Shown: in pieces, positions 54,246 to 63,317 of the stretch
Layout: each line of letters opens with the position of its first letter
Numbering within the stretch: position 1 is the first letter of the stretch
Assembly (NCBI GenBank): GCA_016716085.1
Contig: JADJWY010000026.1
Span: 310,001-374,000 of the forward strand
Length of the DNA stretch: 64,000 nt
Direction of reading: 5' to 3'
From: Hahellaceae bacterium
GTDB taxonomy: Bacteria > Pseudomonadota > Gammaproteobacteria > Pseudomonadales > Oleiphilaceae
Made by a program: the position numbers and the translations under genes
The notes under the pieces: model-generated
What the model was told of the DNA's origin: nothing
The model's input: the letters and a program-made list of their open reading frames with translations, nothing else
The model's database searches: none

Positions 54246-56419
54246 GACTGAGCCCTCCCGATACGCCCCTGGCGCAGTGCGTCAACGACCTGGGCTTTGG
54301 GTCCATCGGCGACCACCCGCCCCTGATCCAGCACGATGATCCGGTCTACCAGGTCCAGAAGCGACGTTCGATGGGTCACGACCAGGAGCGTTTTGTCGCT
54401 TGCATAGTCCCGCAGTTGCTTCTTCACGACCTCTTCACTGGTATGGTCCATTGCGCTGGTGGGCTCATCCAGCAGAATAATCGGCGCCTGCCGGATCAAT
54501 GCGCGTGCCAGCGCCACCGCCTGGCGTTGCCCCCCGCTCAATGATTCACCGCGTTCTCCGATCACCATATCAAAGCCTTGCGGATGCTGATTCACAAACT
54601 CCAGCAGACCGGCAATAGATGCCGCTCGCAGAAGATCGTCATCTTCCGCATGTGGATTTCCCATCACCAGATTCTGGCGTAGTGTCCCATAAAACAGGGC
54701 TGAATCCTGAGGCACATAGCTGATGTGATTACGCAGCTCAGCTGGATCCAGCTGGCGAGCATCAATTCCATCAATCTGAACACTGCCACCGGTCGGGTGA
54801 TACAGCCCCAGCAAAAGTCGTAGCAAGGTTGATTTGCCGGAACCGGTGCGCCCGAGTATCGCCACCTTTTCACCAACGCTTAAGTGAAAAGAGACATTGC
54901 GCAGGGACTGCAAGCCCATTTCACCATACTGAAACGAAACGTCGCTGAAACGGATGTCACCAGAGAAGCCGTTACGCTCCACAAAGTTAGCTTCCAGCGG
55001 ACGTTCAATGGGACGCGCCATCACCTCATTCAGCGAGACGAGTGCCGTTGCCGCGTTGTGATATTGGGTGATCAACCCGGTTGTCTGGGCCAGTGGCGCC
55101 ATTGCCCTTGACGCCAGCATGGAACAGGCTATCAGGCCACCCATCGACAACTCGCCCTCTCCGATCAGGTAAACGCCCGTGATAATGACCACCACTGAAA
55201 GGATCTGCTGTGCCCATTGCACCACATTCATGGCGGAGGTCCCCATGAATTTAAGGCGAGCATTCATGCGTGCAAGAAAGTTAGCACTTTCCTCCCACTT
55301 ACGCTGCATCGTTCCTTCTGCGCCAATGGCCTTGAGCGTTTCCAAACCCACAAGGGTTTCGATCAGCGTGGCATTCCGCTGCGCCGAGGCCTGGTAGGTC
55401 TGCTCGGTCAGGTGGCGCATGCGTCGTTGCACAAGCCAGGAGTAAAATAAAACACCTGCCATCAGCCCCATAACCGGCGCGACCATCATCGGCGCGATCC
55501 AAAAAATAACCGCCAGAAATATCACCAGATAAGGCAAATCAATGAGCGCCGTTACCGACGCGGAGGTAATGAAATCGCGCACCAGCTCAAAAGCGCGCAG
55601 GTTAGACGCGAAGGAACCGGCAGAAACAGGCCGGTATTCCATGCGAATCCCCAATACCCGTTCCATGATATCGGCCGACAATCGAATGTCCACCCGCGCA
55701 CTGGCGAGGTCAACCACATGACTTCGCATGGTTCTTAGCACCAGGTCACCACAAATCACCAGCAACACGCCGATAGCCAACACCCACAAGGTTTCGATGG
55801 CCTGGTTCGGAACCACCCGGTCGTAGACATTCATCGTAAAAACAGGCAGCGCCAACGCAAACAGGTTAATCAGCGCGGCCGCCACCATGACATCACGGTA
55901 GAGCGAAAGATTGTCGCGAAGAACGCCCCAGAACCAATGCCCATTTTTAGCCGGCATGTCCATTTTTGAGCGGGCTTCAACCCGATACCGGGGCTTCAAC
56001 AGGATCGCTGTGCCCGAATAACGCTCAGCGAGCGATTCCGCCGAAATCTCAGATTCTGCCTCTGGTATCAGTGGGTTGACGACACGTACACGCCCCGTGG
56101 CATGGCGCGACAGCATGACCAGGCACTGGTTATCCTTGAGCAGCAGAATAGCGGGCAGCAAAGGCTCATCAAGATGATCCCAGGGCATTGTCACAATACG
56201 TGTCGACAGACCTGCCCGGCGTGCAGAGCGTTCCACCAAAGCAGGCGAAAGGGGCTTGCCCGCCAGGGGCAGGCCAGCCAACGCAGACTCAGCCGTCAAA
56301 GGGCGATGATGGAAACGTGCAATGAAAAGCAAGGCCTCAAGCAAAGCGTCTACCGCTGCCCCTCCTGGCGTTTCCTTTCCTGACGAAGCCGTTGCGCTCA
56401 TGTCAGCTGACTCATTCAC
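54242..56419 (-). CDS. Type I secretion ABC transporter (LapB-like)
   Basis: Inner-membrane ABC exporter of 725 residues that powers adhesin export. The N-terminal C39-like domain (about 20-150) has no catalytic cysteine, as in exporters of RTX adhesins that do not cleave a leader. The membrane domain covers about 165-440. The nucleotide-binding domain has GRTGSGKST (Walker A, near 520), LSGGQRQAVALARAL (signature) and IILLDEPTSAMD (Walker B). It starts two bases after the TolC-OmpA gene and overlaps the adaptor gene, so all three form one operon. Confidence 0.94.
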   Translation of the reverse strand: MNESADMSATASSGKETPGGAAVDALLEALLFIARFHHRPLTAESALAGLPLAGKPLSPALVERSARRAGLSTRIVTMPWDHLDEPLLPAILLLKDNQCLVMLSRHATGRVRVVNPLIPEAESEISAESLAERYSGTAILLKPRYRVEARSKMDMPAKNGHWFWGVLRDNLSLYRDVMVAAALINLFALALPVFTMNVYDRVVPNQAIETLWVLAIGVLLVICGDLVLRTMRSHVVDLASARVDIRLSADIMERVLGIRMEYRPVSAGSFASNLRAFELVRDFITSASVTALIDLPYLVIFLAVIFWIAPMMVAPVMGLMAGVLFYSWLVQRRMRHLTEQTYQASAQRNATLIETLVGLETLKAIGAEGTMQRKWEESANFLARMNARLKFMGTSAMNVVQWAQQILSVVVIITGVYLIGEGELSMGGLIACSMLASRAMAPLAQTTGLITQYHNAATALVSLNEVMARPIERPLEANFVERNGFSGDIRFSDVSFQYGEMGLQSLRNVSFHLSVGEKVAILGRTGSGKSTLLRLLLGLYHPTGGSVQIDGIDARQLDPAELRNHISYVPQDSALFYGTLRQNLVMGNPHAEDDDLLRAASIAGLLEFVNQHPQGFDMVIGERGESLSGGQRQAVALARALIRQAPIILLDEPTSAMDHTSEEVVKKQLRDYASDKTLLVVTHRTSLLDLVDRIIVLDQGRVVADGPKAQVVDALRQGRIGRAQS

Positions 56420-56421
56420 CG

Positions 56422-58179
56422 TTAGGGCTGCCGCACCAGCCGGACCTTGACGCGGCGATTTTGTGCTTTGCCCGTTGCATCCTGATCATCAACCAAGGGA
56501 TCGCCTTTATTCAACGCGCGGGTCTCAATCAAGTTTTGCCGGATGCCCCCCTTCACCAGGTAGTCAGCAACAGCCTCGGCCCGGCTCAGTGACAACTTTT
56601 CATTGTAAGCGACAGAGCCGACCTGATCGGTATGGCCTTCGACCAGCACTTCGACTTTGGATACTGACTCATCCCTTAAAATCTCGAGCACCAATGCGTC
56701 GAGTTGATGCCGGGCTATGCGACTCAGATCAGCTTTGCCAGAGTCAAAAAAGATAAAGGTTGAATAGGTCGCAGCGGCCTCAGCGCCTGCTGCAGGGGCG
56801 GCAGAGGGCGCCCAGGCATAGGGTACTGGCGATTCAACCTGGCAGGTAATGGCGGGGTCAACCGAATCCCGGTCCTGCCCAAGCTGTGCAGCCGTCGGCA
56901 CATCCGAACGCGCCACGCCAAGGATACGCGGCAGGTTACCGAGGTAACGCGCGACACGCAGGTGGGCCAGACGATGATCGTACTGGGATGAAAGGTGGGC
57001 TCGCTGTGCCTCAAAGTACTCGTTCTCGGTATCCAGCAAATCCAGCAGGGTTCGTTGCCCGATATCAAACTGCTGCATGGCGGCGGTTCTTACCCGCCCG
57101 ATCGCCTCTTCATGGGCCTTGAGCGAATTCAACTGATCACCCAACAGGCGAACATCCTGGTAGGCGATGGTCGTGTCCTGCCGCAAATTCTGACAGGCGA
57201 TATTGCGCTGATCCTCCGCTAATGCCTTACGCTCGCGATACTGGCGTGCCCGCGCTGAATCCGAACCACCGTTATAGAGGTTGTAAGACATTACCAGCTC
57301 AACGACCGTATCCTGATGCAGCCCATTGACGCCATCCTGGTTTTCCGTCAGATCCTGGCGTGCCCTTAAATCCAGGCGAGGTTTAAAGGGCGCATCCTTA
57401 CCTTCCGAATCGGCTTCTGCGGAACGCACGGTCTCAATCGCTGCATTGAAACCATTATGCGACTGGAAGGCACTCGCGAGGGTTTCCTCAAGCGTAGCGG
57501 GTATAAAACTCAGGTCCAGCACGGGCTGGGTATTGCTGTCTGAGGGCAAATGGCCGATCAATCGTAAATAGCGACTCTCAACGCCATGAAGATTCAGAAT
57601 TTCCGTGCGGACGTTAGATTCCGCCAGCGCTAAACGACCTTTGGCCTGATCCAGATCTGCGCCACGTCCGAAACCAGAGCCTACACGCTCAGAAATCTGG
57701 GCGAAAATCTTCTGATGTTGCTGGTAGTTTGATTCAGCCAGCGCGACCAACGCACGATAGCGCAGGACATCCAGGTAGGCTTTAGACGCCTCGAGCGAGA
57801 TGTCGTCTGTGGTATCAAGCAAGGCATGATAGCGGCTGAGCATTCCGTAATGGAGCCGCCCAACCTCACTTGGCGTTTGCCAGCCGTCGTAGATCATTTG
57901 AGTCAACGACACAGAAGCGCCCTGCCGACCGAAATCGAGATCCGCCGAATTGGGTGAGCGTTGATACTCGTAGCCAACGCCTGCCGATAAATCCAGTCGC
58001 GGGTAATAACCGCCCCTGGCCACCCGCTGCTCTTCTCGCGCAGATGTGAATGCGTGCCAACTGGCCTGTACTTCCGGGTTGCGGTTTATCGCCGTTTCGA
58101 CCTCTTCACTCAGCGTCGCCGCCATCACCGATGAGGCCATCATACTTAGCACGAATCCGCACTGCGCAACCCCTTTCAT
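56422..58179 (-). CDS. TolC-family outer membrane protein fused to an OmpA domain (LapE-like)
   Basis: Outer-membrane export channel of a type I system, 585 residues. After a signal peptide (ending SVMAATL) comes a full TolC-type repeat pair (about 25-430; ATLSEEVETAINRNPEVQA and TLLDLLDTENEYFEAQRAHL mark the two helical halves). The C-terminus (about 470-585) is an OmpA/Pal peptidoglycan-binding domain: FIFFDSGKADL, then VEGHTDQVGS and LSRAEAVADYL. The OmpA part would fix the pore to the cell wall. The ATG at 58179 is chosen because it opens a normal signal peptide and has GAGGGA upstream; a start at 58287 would add 36 non-signal residues. It is the first gene of the export operon. Confidence 0.9.
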   Translation of the reverse strand: MKGVAQCGFVLSMMASSVMAATLSEEVETAINRNPEVQASWHAFTSAREEQRVARGGYYPRLDLSAGVGYEYQRSPNSADLDFGRQGASVSLTQMIYDGWQTPSEVGRLHYGMLSRYHALLDTTDDISLEASKAYLDVLRYRALVALAESNYQQHQKIFAQISERVGSGFGRGADLDQAKGRLALAESNVRTEILNLHGVESRYLRLIGHLPSDSNTQPVLDLSFIPATLEETLASAFQSHNGFNAAIETVRSAEADSEGKDAPFKPRLDLRARQDLTENQDGVNGLHQDTVVELVMSYNLYNGGSDSARARQYRERKALAEDQRNIACQNLRQDTTIAYQDVRLLGDQLNSLKAHEEAIGRVRTAAMQQFDIGQRTLLDLLDTENEYFEAQRAHLSSQYDHRLAHLRVARYLGNLPRILGVARSDVPTAAQLGQDRDSVDPAITCQVESPVPYAWAPSAAPAAGAEAAATYSTFIFFDSGKADLSRIARHQLDALVLEILRDESVSKVEVLVEGHTDQVGSVAYNEKLSLSRAEAVADYLVKGGIRQNLIETRALNKGDPLVDDQDATGKAQNRRVKVRLVRQP

Positions 58180-58344
58180 ACATCCCTCTGACACCTGCCT
58201 CACCAACATAACCCGATTTCCCACTAAGCAATTGAACTTGAAACTCAATTGTAGTTGAGAATTGGCAGGGCAACCGGTTGATTCCAAACGAAAGGGCGAG
58301 AATGTGCTTTACTTAAGGACAGGTTTCATTCCTGGAGTTTTTAC

Positions 58345-59178
58345 GTGAAGCGCACGACCGATCGCACGCTGCTGGGTAATCTGCTGCTCGAACGCAATCT
58401 GATTAGCCAGGGTGATCTTGAGCAGGCCATCACCTTACAGAAATCAACGCAACAACAACTGGGCAAAATCCTTGTGGCCCAAAAACTGGTGACCCGCAAA
58501 GACATTTCCCGCATCCTCAACGTTCAGCGAAAGTTGCGGGCCACACTGCTCACCACCCTGCTGTCCTTTGCGCCCCTGGCGATACAAGGCTGTGCAGGTA
58601 TATCAGTCGCCTCAACCGAGGTAGAGACCGCTCTATCTGTCGCACGCCAAAGTCAGGCACTTGTGAGCATTTCCTTGCAGCCGCAATCCCAACAGGTCGC
58701 CGCAGGACATTCCGTCACCTTAAACGTCAGTGCGCTCGGCAGTGCGCCGCTGCGTTATCAGTGGACACGCAATGGCGAACCGATTCCCAATGCCGTCACC
58801 GCCAGCCTGACCCTCACTCGCACCACAGAAGCTGACTCCGGGGTTTATGCCGTCACGGTCTCAAATGATGAGGGCAGCCAACAGAGCGCGCCCGCTGATA
58901 TCAAGGTGCTGGTCGACCGCAGTGCCACCCTGACCTGGGAACCCCCTGGCAGGCGGGAAGATGGTTCACGCCTGCAAATCGAACATATCAAAGGCTATCG
59001 GATCTACCACAGTTCAGAAGACGGGTTACAGGATGCCAGTTATGACGTCGCGGCGGATGACCAGAGTCTGACACTGGATAACCTTCCACGCGGCATTCAT
59101 TACTTTGCGGTGACGGCGGTGGATGTGAATGAACTTGAAAGCAGTCTATCCAATGTGATCGAAAAACGAATTTTCTAA
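58345..59178 (+). CDS. MshEN-like domain, membrane helix, Ig-like and Fn3-like domains
   Basis: A 277-residue protein with an odd order of domains. Residues 9-61 hold two 24-residue repeats of the MshEN type (LLGNLLLERN... and QLGKILVAQK...), which in pilus and secretion ATPases bind c-di-GMP. Here the key Arg at position 1 and Gly at position 10 are replaced in both repeats (Leu/Gln and Asn/Lys). Residues 66-84 form a membrane segment ending in AIQGC, a possible internal lipobox. Residues 110-190 are an Ig-like domain (YQWTRNGEPIPNA, ADSGVYAVTVSN), and 195-277 are Fn3-like (GYRIYHSS, HYFAVTAVDVNELES). The GTG start has GGAG upstream. It is divergent from the adhesin export operon across about 165 bases. 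Confidence 0.72.
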   Translation: MKRTTDRTLLGNLLLERNLISQGDLEQAITLQKSTQQQLGKILVAQKLVTRKDISRILNVQRKLRATLLTTLLSFAPLAIQGCAGISVASTEVETALSVARQSQALVSISLQPQSQQVAAGHSVTLNVSALGSAPLRYQWTRNGEPIPNAVTASLTLTRTTEADSGVYAVTVSNDEGSQQSAPADIKVLVDRSATLTWEPPGRREDGSRLQIEHIKGYRIYHSSEDGLQDASYDVAADDQSLTLDNLPRGIHYFAVTAVDVNELESSLSNVIEKRIF

Positions 59179-59322
59179 ACAGGTCAAGGTGATAATGTGG
59201 ATTTCATCAACACAAATGTCGATTAATTCAATGCGCGGGCACCACTTCTTTAGCTATAGTTGAGAAAATGAAAACTTGGTAAGAATAACCATACTAACAA
59301 TCGCTCATTGCAAGGCCGGAAT

Positions 59323-60099
59323 ATGGAAGCTCTCAAAAAAATCGCGCTCATCGTGGACGACTCAGCGACTGCCCGCATTATGCTCGCCCGTGTACTCAAC
59401 ACCATGGAAATCGACAGCCGGCAGGCCAAATCCGGCGAAGAAGCCCTGCAGATGATTAAAAGCGATCAACCGAACCTGATTTTTCTCGATCACCTGATGC
59501 CAGGCATGGATGGCTTTCAAACCCTGAGGGTCATCAAGTCGAACCCCTCGACCCGCAATATTCCGGTGATTATGTACACCTCGCAGAACGCCCCCAAATA
59601 CCAGGAAGAAGCCAGGGTATTAGGCGCCTATGGCGTGATCACCAAGCAGGTGGATCGCAATCAGCTTTATTTGCTGGTTGAAAAAGCCTTTATGCAGCGG
59701 GAACTGGAGAATGCGCCTGGTTACGAAGCAGTTCCCGCAGATACGCTGGTTGCCGCGAATGAGCCAGAGCCGGTCATTCTGGATGACCAGACCGAACGTC
59801 CGATCAGCAGCGTTATTCATGAACAGTCATCGGGCGCTACGCGCACCCCACATGACGACTGGGAAAATCAACCTGAGCGACGTCTTCACGACAGCCGTCA
59901 CCAACGTCTGCTCAGCTACATGCGTCAGCACCGCTTCTGGATCACCCTATTGGGTATTTTGGTCGTCTGGGGAGGGTATCGACTCATCCAGGCCAACGAA
60001 CGTATCGAGAAGCTGGAAAGCGCCCTTGTTAAATCGGCCAGGGAAATGGCAGAAATCTCCGAAATCATCAGCATTATGCAGGAGAGCCGCAAACCATGA
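59323..60099 (+). CDS. Receiver-domain protein with a C-terminal membrane anchor
   Basis: A 258-residue response regulator. The receiver (6-125) has D12-D13, phospho-acceptor D56 (FLDHLMPGMDG), switch threonine/serine in MYTSQ and lysine in ITKQV. A low-complexity acidic linker (about 130-195) leads to one membrane helix (205-222) and a short coiled coil (225-252). There is no DNA-binding or enzymatic output. The ATG at 59323 is preferred to a TTG at 59308. It starts a three-gene operon with the receiver-TPR gene (nine bases on) and the kinase. It would hold a phosphorylatable domain at the membrane, perhaps near the adhesin export complex or a polar site; that is inference. Confidence 0.8.
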   Translation: MEALKKIALIVDDSATARIMLARVLNTMEIDSRQAKSGEEALQMIKSDQPNLIFLDHLMPGMDGFQTLRVIKSNPSTRNIPVIMYTSQNAPKYQEEARVLGAYGVITKQVDRNQLYLLVEKAFMQRELENAPGYEAVPADTLVAANEPEPVILDDQTERPISSVIHEQSSGATRTPHDDWENQPERRLHDSRHQRLLSYMRQHRFWITLLGILVVWGGYRLIQANERIEKLESALVKSAREMAEISEIISIMQESRKP

Positions 60100-60108
60100 G
60101 GCCATTCT

Positions 60109-61743
60109 ATGTTGTTCAAGTCTTACCAACGTAAGCATTTCCTGATCATTGACGATTTTGATAATTTCATCATTTCGCTCAAGCAAATGTTACGAAGGCT
60201 GGGCGCGGAGGACATTGATTCAGCCCGCAACGGCGACGAAGCCATCCAGATGTGTATTAAAAAGCACTACGATGTGGTGTTTTGCGACTACAACATGGGG
60301 GACTCCCACAAAAATGGGCAACAGGTACTAGAGGAATTACGTTACCGCCGCCTGTTGAAAAACATGGATCTGTTCATCATGGTCAGCGCAGAAGCGGGTA
60401 AAGACATGGTGTTCGGCGCACTGGAATACCAGCCAGACGGCTATATCACTAAACCGATTACCCAGTCGCTGTTACAAAACCGTCTCGACAAGATGATTGA
60501 ACAAAAAGTCTCCACTATGGACATAGAACGCGCCATGGACGAAGAAGACTTTGCCAAAGCCATCACCCTCACGAATACCCAACTTAAAATTGACCCCAAG
60601 AACCGGGCCTGGCTGATCCGCACCTTAGGTCGCCTGTATCATTTGAACGGCGACTACGCCCACGCTAAAAAAGTGTTTCAGGACGTTCTCAAGAACCGCC
60701 CGGTCGAATGGGCGCGTATGGGGCTGGCCAAGGCCTTGTTTATGGAAGGCAATGTGCAGGAGGCGAGCGCCCTGTTTGACGACATCGTGAAAGAAAATGC
60801 CCAAAACCTGGAAGCCTACGACTGGCTGGCCAAATGCCAGAAGCAGGCGGGCCAAACCCGTCAGGCGCAAGAAACCCTCAAAGCGGCCGTCGCTGTTTCA
60901 CCGCGTGCCATCCTTCGTCAGCTGGAGCTGGCCGGGCTCAGCAAGCAACTGAACGATCTGGACGCTGCCGCCAAAGCCTTCAAGGCAAGTGTCAAGCTAG
61001 GCGACAAGTCCTGTTACGAAACGCCGGAGATGCATCTCGACTATTCAAAAACCCTCACGGATCTGGCCGAGGCCAATCAGGGTATGAGCGGGGTTCGCTA
61101 TGCTCAGGATGCCGTTAATGCGCTGGAAAACGTGCGCCGGAAATATCATAACGATAACCGGGTCCAATTGCTGTCGCACCTGGTTGAGGTGCGGGCTCAA
61201 GGCCAGCAAAACAATACAGAGGCCAGTGCCAAAGCCCTGAAACAAGCACAGAAACTCTTTGTGGCGGCAGAGATGGACGAAAAAGACGCCGACATCGTGA
61301 CCGAAATGGCCCATACGCTTTTCTCACTGGGCCAGTCAAATGAGGCAGAGTCGCTATTACATTCCTATGCCGCCCGCTTTCCGCAAAATACCCGCGTGCA
61401 GGCCCAGGTCGAGGAACTCCTCGAAGAACCCGTCAGCCTTGCCCAACGCATGAAAGCCCGGGAGTTCAACCGCCAGGGGATTCAGCTCTACGAACAAGGG
61501 AAACTGGAAGAAGCCCTGGCGGTATTCAATCAGGCGCTTGCCATTACACCGAAACACTCCGGCCTGAATCTTAACTTTCTACAAGCCCTGTTGAAGTTGG
61601 CCAGTCAGTCTGGCGGACTGGGTTCGCACCGCCAATCGGCGACGGACGCCCTGGATCGCATGGCCAAAATGAACGAAAACCACCGGCAGTATAAACGTTA
61701 CCAGCATCTGCTAGGGCGCTTCCAGGCACTCAAATCGGTTTAA
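60109..61743 (+). CDS. Receiver domain fused to TPR repeats
   Basis: A 544-residue cytoplasmic protein. The N-terminal receiver (10-130) has D15-D16, phospho-acceptor D60 (FCDYNMG), a serine in MVSAE and lysine in ITKPIT. The remainder (about 150-530) is a run of tetratricopeptide repeats (for example TLGRLYHLNGDYAHAKKVFQ and LEEALAVFNQALAITPKH), a protein-protein interaction scaffold. It lies nine bases after the receiver-TM gene and 13 before the kinase, so the three proteins are probably made together. The partner bound by the TPRs is unknown. Confidence 0.86.
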   Translation: MLFKSYQRKHFLIIDDFDNFIISLKQMLRRLGAEDIDSARNGDEAIQMCIKKHYDVVFCDYNMGDSHKNGQQVLEELRYRRLLKNMDLFIMVSAEAGKDMVFGALEYQPDGYITKPITQSLLQNRLDKMIEQKVSTMDIERAMDEEDFAKAITLTNTQLKIDPKNRAWLIRTLGRLYHLNGDYAHAKKVFQDVLKNRPVEWARMGLAKALFMEGNVQEASALFDDIVKENAQNLEAYDWLAKCQKQAGQTRQAQETLKAAVAVSPRAILRQLELAGLSKQLNDLDAAAKAFKASVKLGDKSCYETPEMHLDYSKTLTDLAEANQGMSGVRYAQDAVNALENVRRKYHNDNRVQLLSHLVEVRAQGQQNNTEASAKALKQAQKLFVAAEMDEKDADIVTEMAHTLFSLGQSNEAESLLHSYAARFPQNTRVQAQVEELLEEPVSLAQRMKAREFNRQGIQLYEQGKLEEALAVFNQALAITPKHSGLNLNFLQALLKLASQSGGLGSHRQSATDALDRMAKMNENHRQYKRYQHLLGRFQALKSV

Positions 61744-61756
61744 GGAGACACAACAG

Positions 61757-62449
61757 ATGAGCAAGCCAACGGGTTTGGATTTCAGTGCAGTATTGGCCTC
61801 CAGCGTTCACGACATGAAAAACTCGCTCAGCCTCCTGTTAACCTCAATTGATGAGATTGGCCTGGAACTGAGTGCGGCCGACTCACCGATAGCCGACCGT
61901 ATGGCGACGCTGCAGTACGAAGCGGCAAGGGTCAACAATGATCTGGTCCAGCTCCTGAGTCTTTACAAACTGGATCAGAATGTCCTCGCGCCCACGATTG
62001 ATGAACACCATGTGCGAGACCTGTTGGAAGAAGAGGTCGCCCGGTACCAGCCCCTGTTCCAAAGCCGGGAGGTCCGATGCCAGATCGAATGTGCCGATGA
62101 TGTATTTGGCTTTTTCGATCGGGACCTGATTAGCGGCGTTATCGGAAACGTGTTGGCCAACACCATTCGCTACACGCGCCGGAACATTGAGGTCAGTGCC
62201 GAGGCAACCGGCAAGGGAGGCATTATCATTCGTGTCGAAGACGACGGTCAGGGCTTTCCTCAACGCATGCTGGACCAGGATGTGGCGCTCAATGCCACCA
62301 CCAATTTTCAGACGGGCAGCACCAACCTGGGCCTTTACTTTGCCAAGCGAGTCGCACAGCTACACCAGCAGGAGGACAGGGCCGGCTCCGTTGATCTGTC
62401 TAACGGGGGCAAGTTGGGCGGCGGCGTTTTTCGACTGATACTGCCTTGA
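61757..62449 (+). CDS. Small soluble sensor histidine kinase
   Basis: A 230-residue kinase with only a dimerisation/phosphotransfer part and an ATPase domain. The H-box is V-H18-DMKNSLS, followed by helices, then the ATPase with N-box IGNVLANTIRYT (near 135), G1 box DDGQGFP (near 168) and G2 box STNLGLYFAK (near 195). It has no sensor or membrane segment, so input must come from a partner, with the two receiver proteins of the same operon being obvious candidates as either input or target. AAGGAG precedes the ATG. Confidence 0.85.
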   Translation: MSKPTGLDFSAVLASSVHDMKNSLSLLLTSIDEIGLELSAADSPIADRMATLQYEAARVNNDLVQLLSLYKLDQNVLAPTIDEHHVRDLLEEEVARYQPLFQSREVRCQIECADDVFGFFDRDLISGVIGNVLANTIRYTRRNIEVSAEATGKGGIIIRVEDDGQGFPQRMLDQDVALNATTNFQTGSTNLGLYFAKRVAQLHQQEDRAGSVDLSNGGKLGGGVFRLILP

Positions 62450-62511
62450 CGCCCTTGTAAACAGCAAAGATGGCCACATCTTAACCAAAACCATCATCAG
62501 ATCGCCAACGC

Positions 62512-63313
62512 ATGCGCCACGCATTAATTCTTTCAAGCCTCCTTTTTCTTGGCTCCGGACTCATTTCTGGCTGTGCCACTACACTGGAACGCCCGGAGCG
62601 GATTACACCTCACCAACAGGAATGCGTGGTTCTGCTACATGGACTCTGGCGCAGCAATATTGCCATGTGGCCGATTGAAGAAGCGTTGCTCGAAGCCGGT
62701 TACACCGTAGTCAACCTGGATTATCCCTCGACCCGCGCCAGCCTTGCCGAACTTGCCGAGCGCCATTTGGCACCCGCCGTGACGCTATGTGAAAACAGGG
62801 CCCAGGGACCAGGGCTGGGGGGGCCCCCCCCGGGGGGGGGGCGGGGGGGGGGGGGTTTTCTGGTGAAACCCTTTTCTGAAGCACCCGGGACGGGTCGTTA
62901 TGCTCAGTCCGCCTAACCAGGGCGCAGAGCTGGCGATAGCCTTCAGGGACTGGCCTCTGTTTGATCTGATTGTAGGGGAAGCGGCCGCCAGCCTGTCGTC
63001 CGATGAACGCGGCGCACTGAGCCAATTGCAACCGATCAGCCTGGATACCGGCATCATTGGGGGGGACCGTCATAACCGCTGGTTGAGCACTGGACTGATT
63101 ACCGAGCCTCACGATGGAACGGTGTCGCTGGCCAGCATGCCGCTACCTGAAATGAAGGATTTCAGCATTGTCCCGGAAAACCACGTGAGCATCCGGCGTA
63201 GCCCTGAGGTTCACACCAGAATCATTCGTTTTTTGGAGAGTGGACGCTTCGAGCAGTCCCCGAAAGCGTGTGCAACACCGGATTGTCCAGAGGAGGACGC
63301 TCCGGTGCTTTAG
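62512..63313 (+). pseudogene. Lipoprotein lipase/esterase-like hydrolase, broken by a poly-G tract
   Basis: An alpha/beta-hydrolase of about 265 residues in two frames. The first part (62512 to about 62800) has a lipoprotein signal ending in LISGC and the oxyanion motif VVLLHGLWRSN. The second part resumes near 62877 with FLKHPGRVVMLSPPNQGAELA in place (given as KHPGRVVML and SPPNQGAEL) and holds the C-terminal half. Between them, at about 62798-62856, the sequence is almost pure G with one C run and encodes nothing sensible; the nucleophile elbow GxSxG would be expected exactly there. The gene is therefore probably intact in the organism and damaged in this sequence. Confidence 0.78.
62811..62855. 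other. Poly-G/poly-C low-complexity tract, probable base-calling artefact
   Basis: A stretch of 45 bases made almost only of G, with a run of eight C, inside a hydrolase gene of otherwise ordinary composition. It replaces conserved codons. Runs of G are a known failure of two-colour sequencing chemistry, and the flanks fit a normal gene on both sides. Confidence 0.75.
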
Positions 63314-63317
63314 CCGA

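Noticed and set aside
62811..62855. G-run as a functional G-quadruplex or phase-variable tract
   Set aside because: The tract removes conserved codons including the expected nucleophile motif and spoils both frames, which fits an artefact better than a switch of one or two bases.
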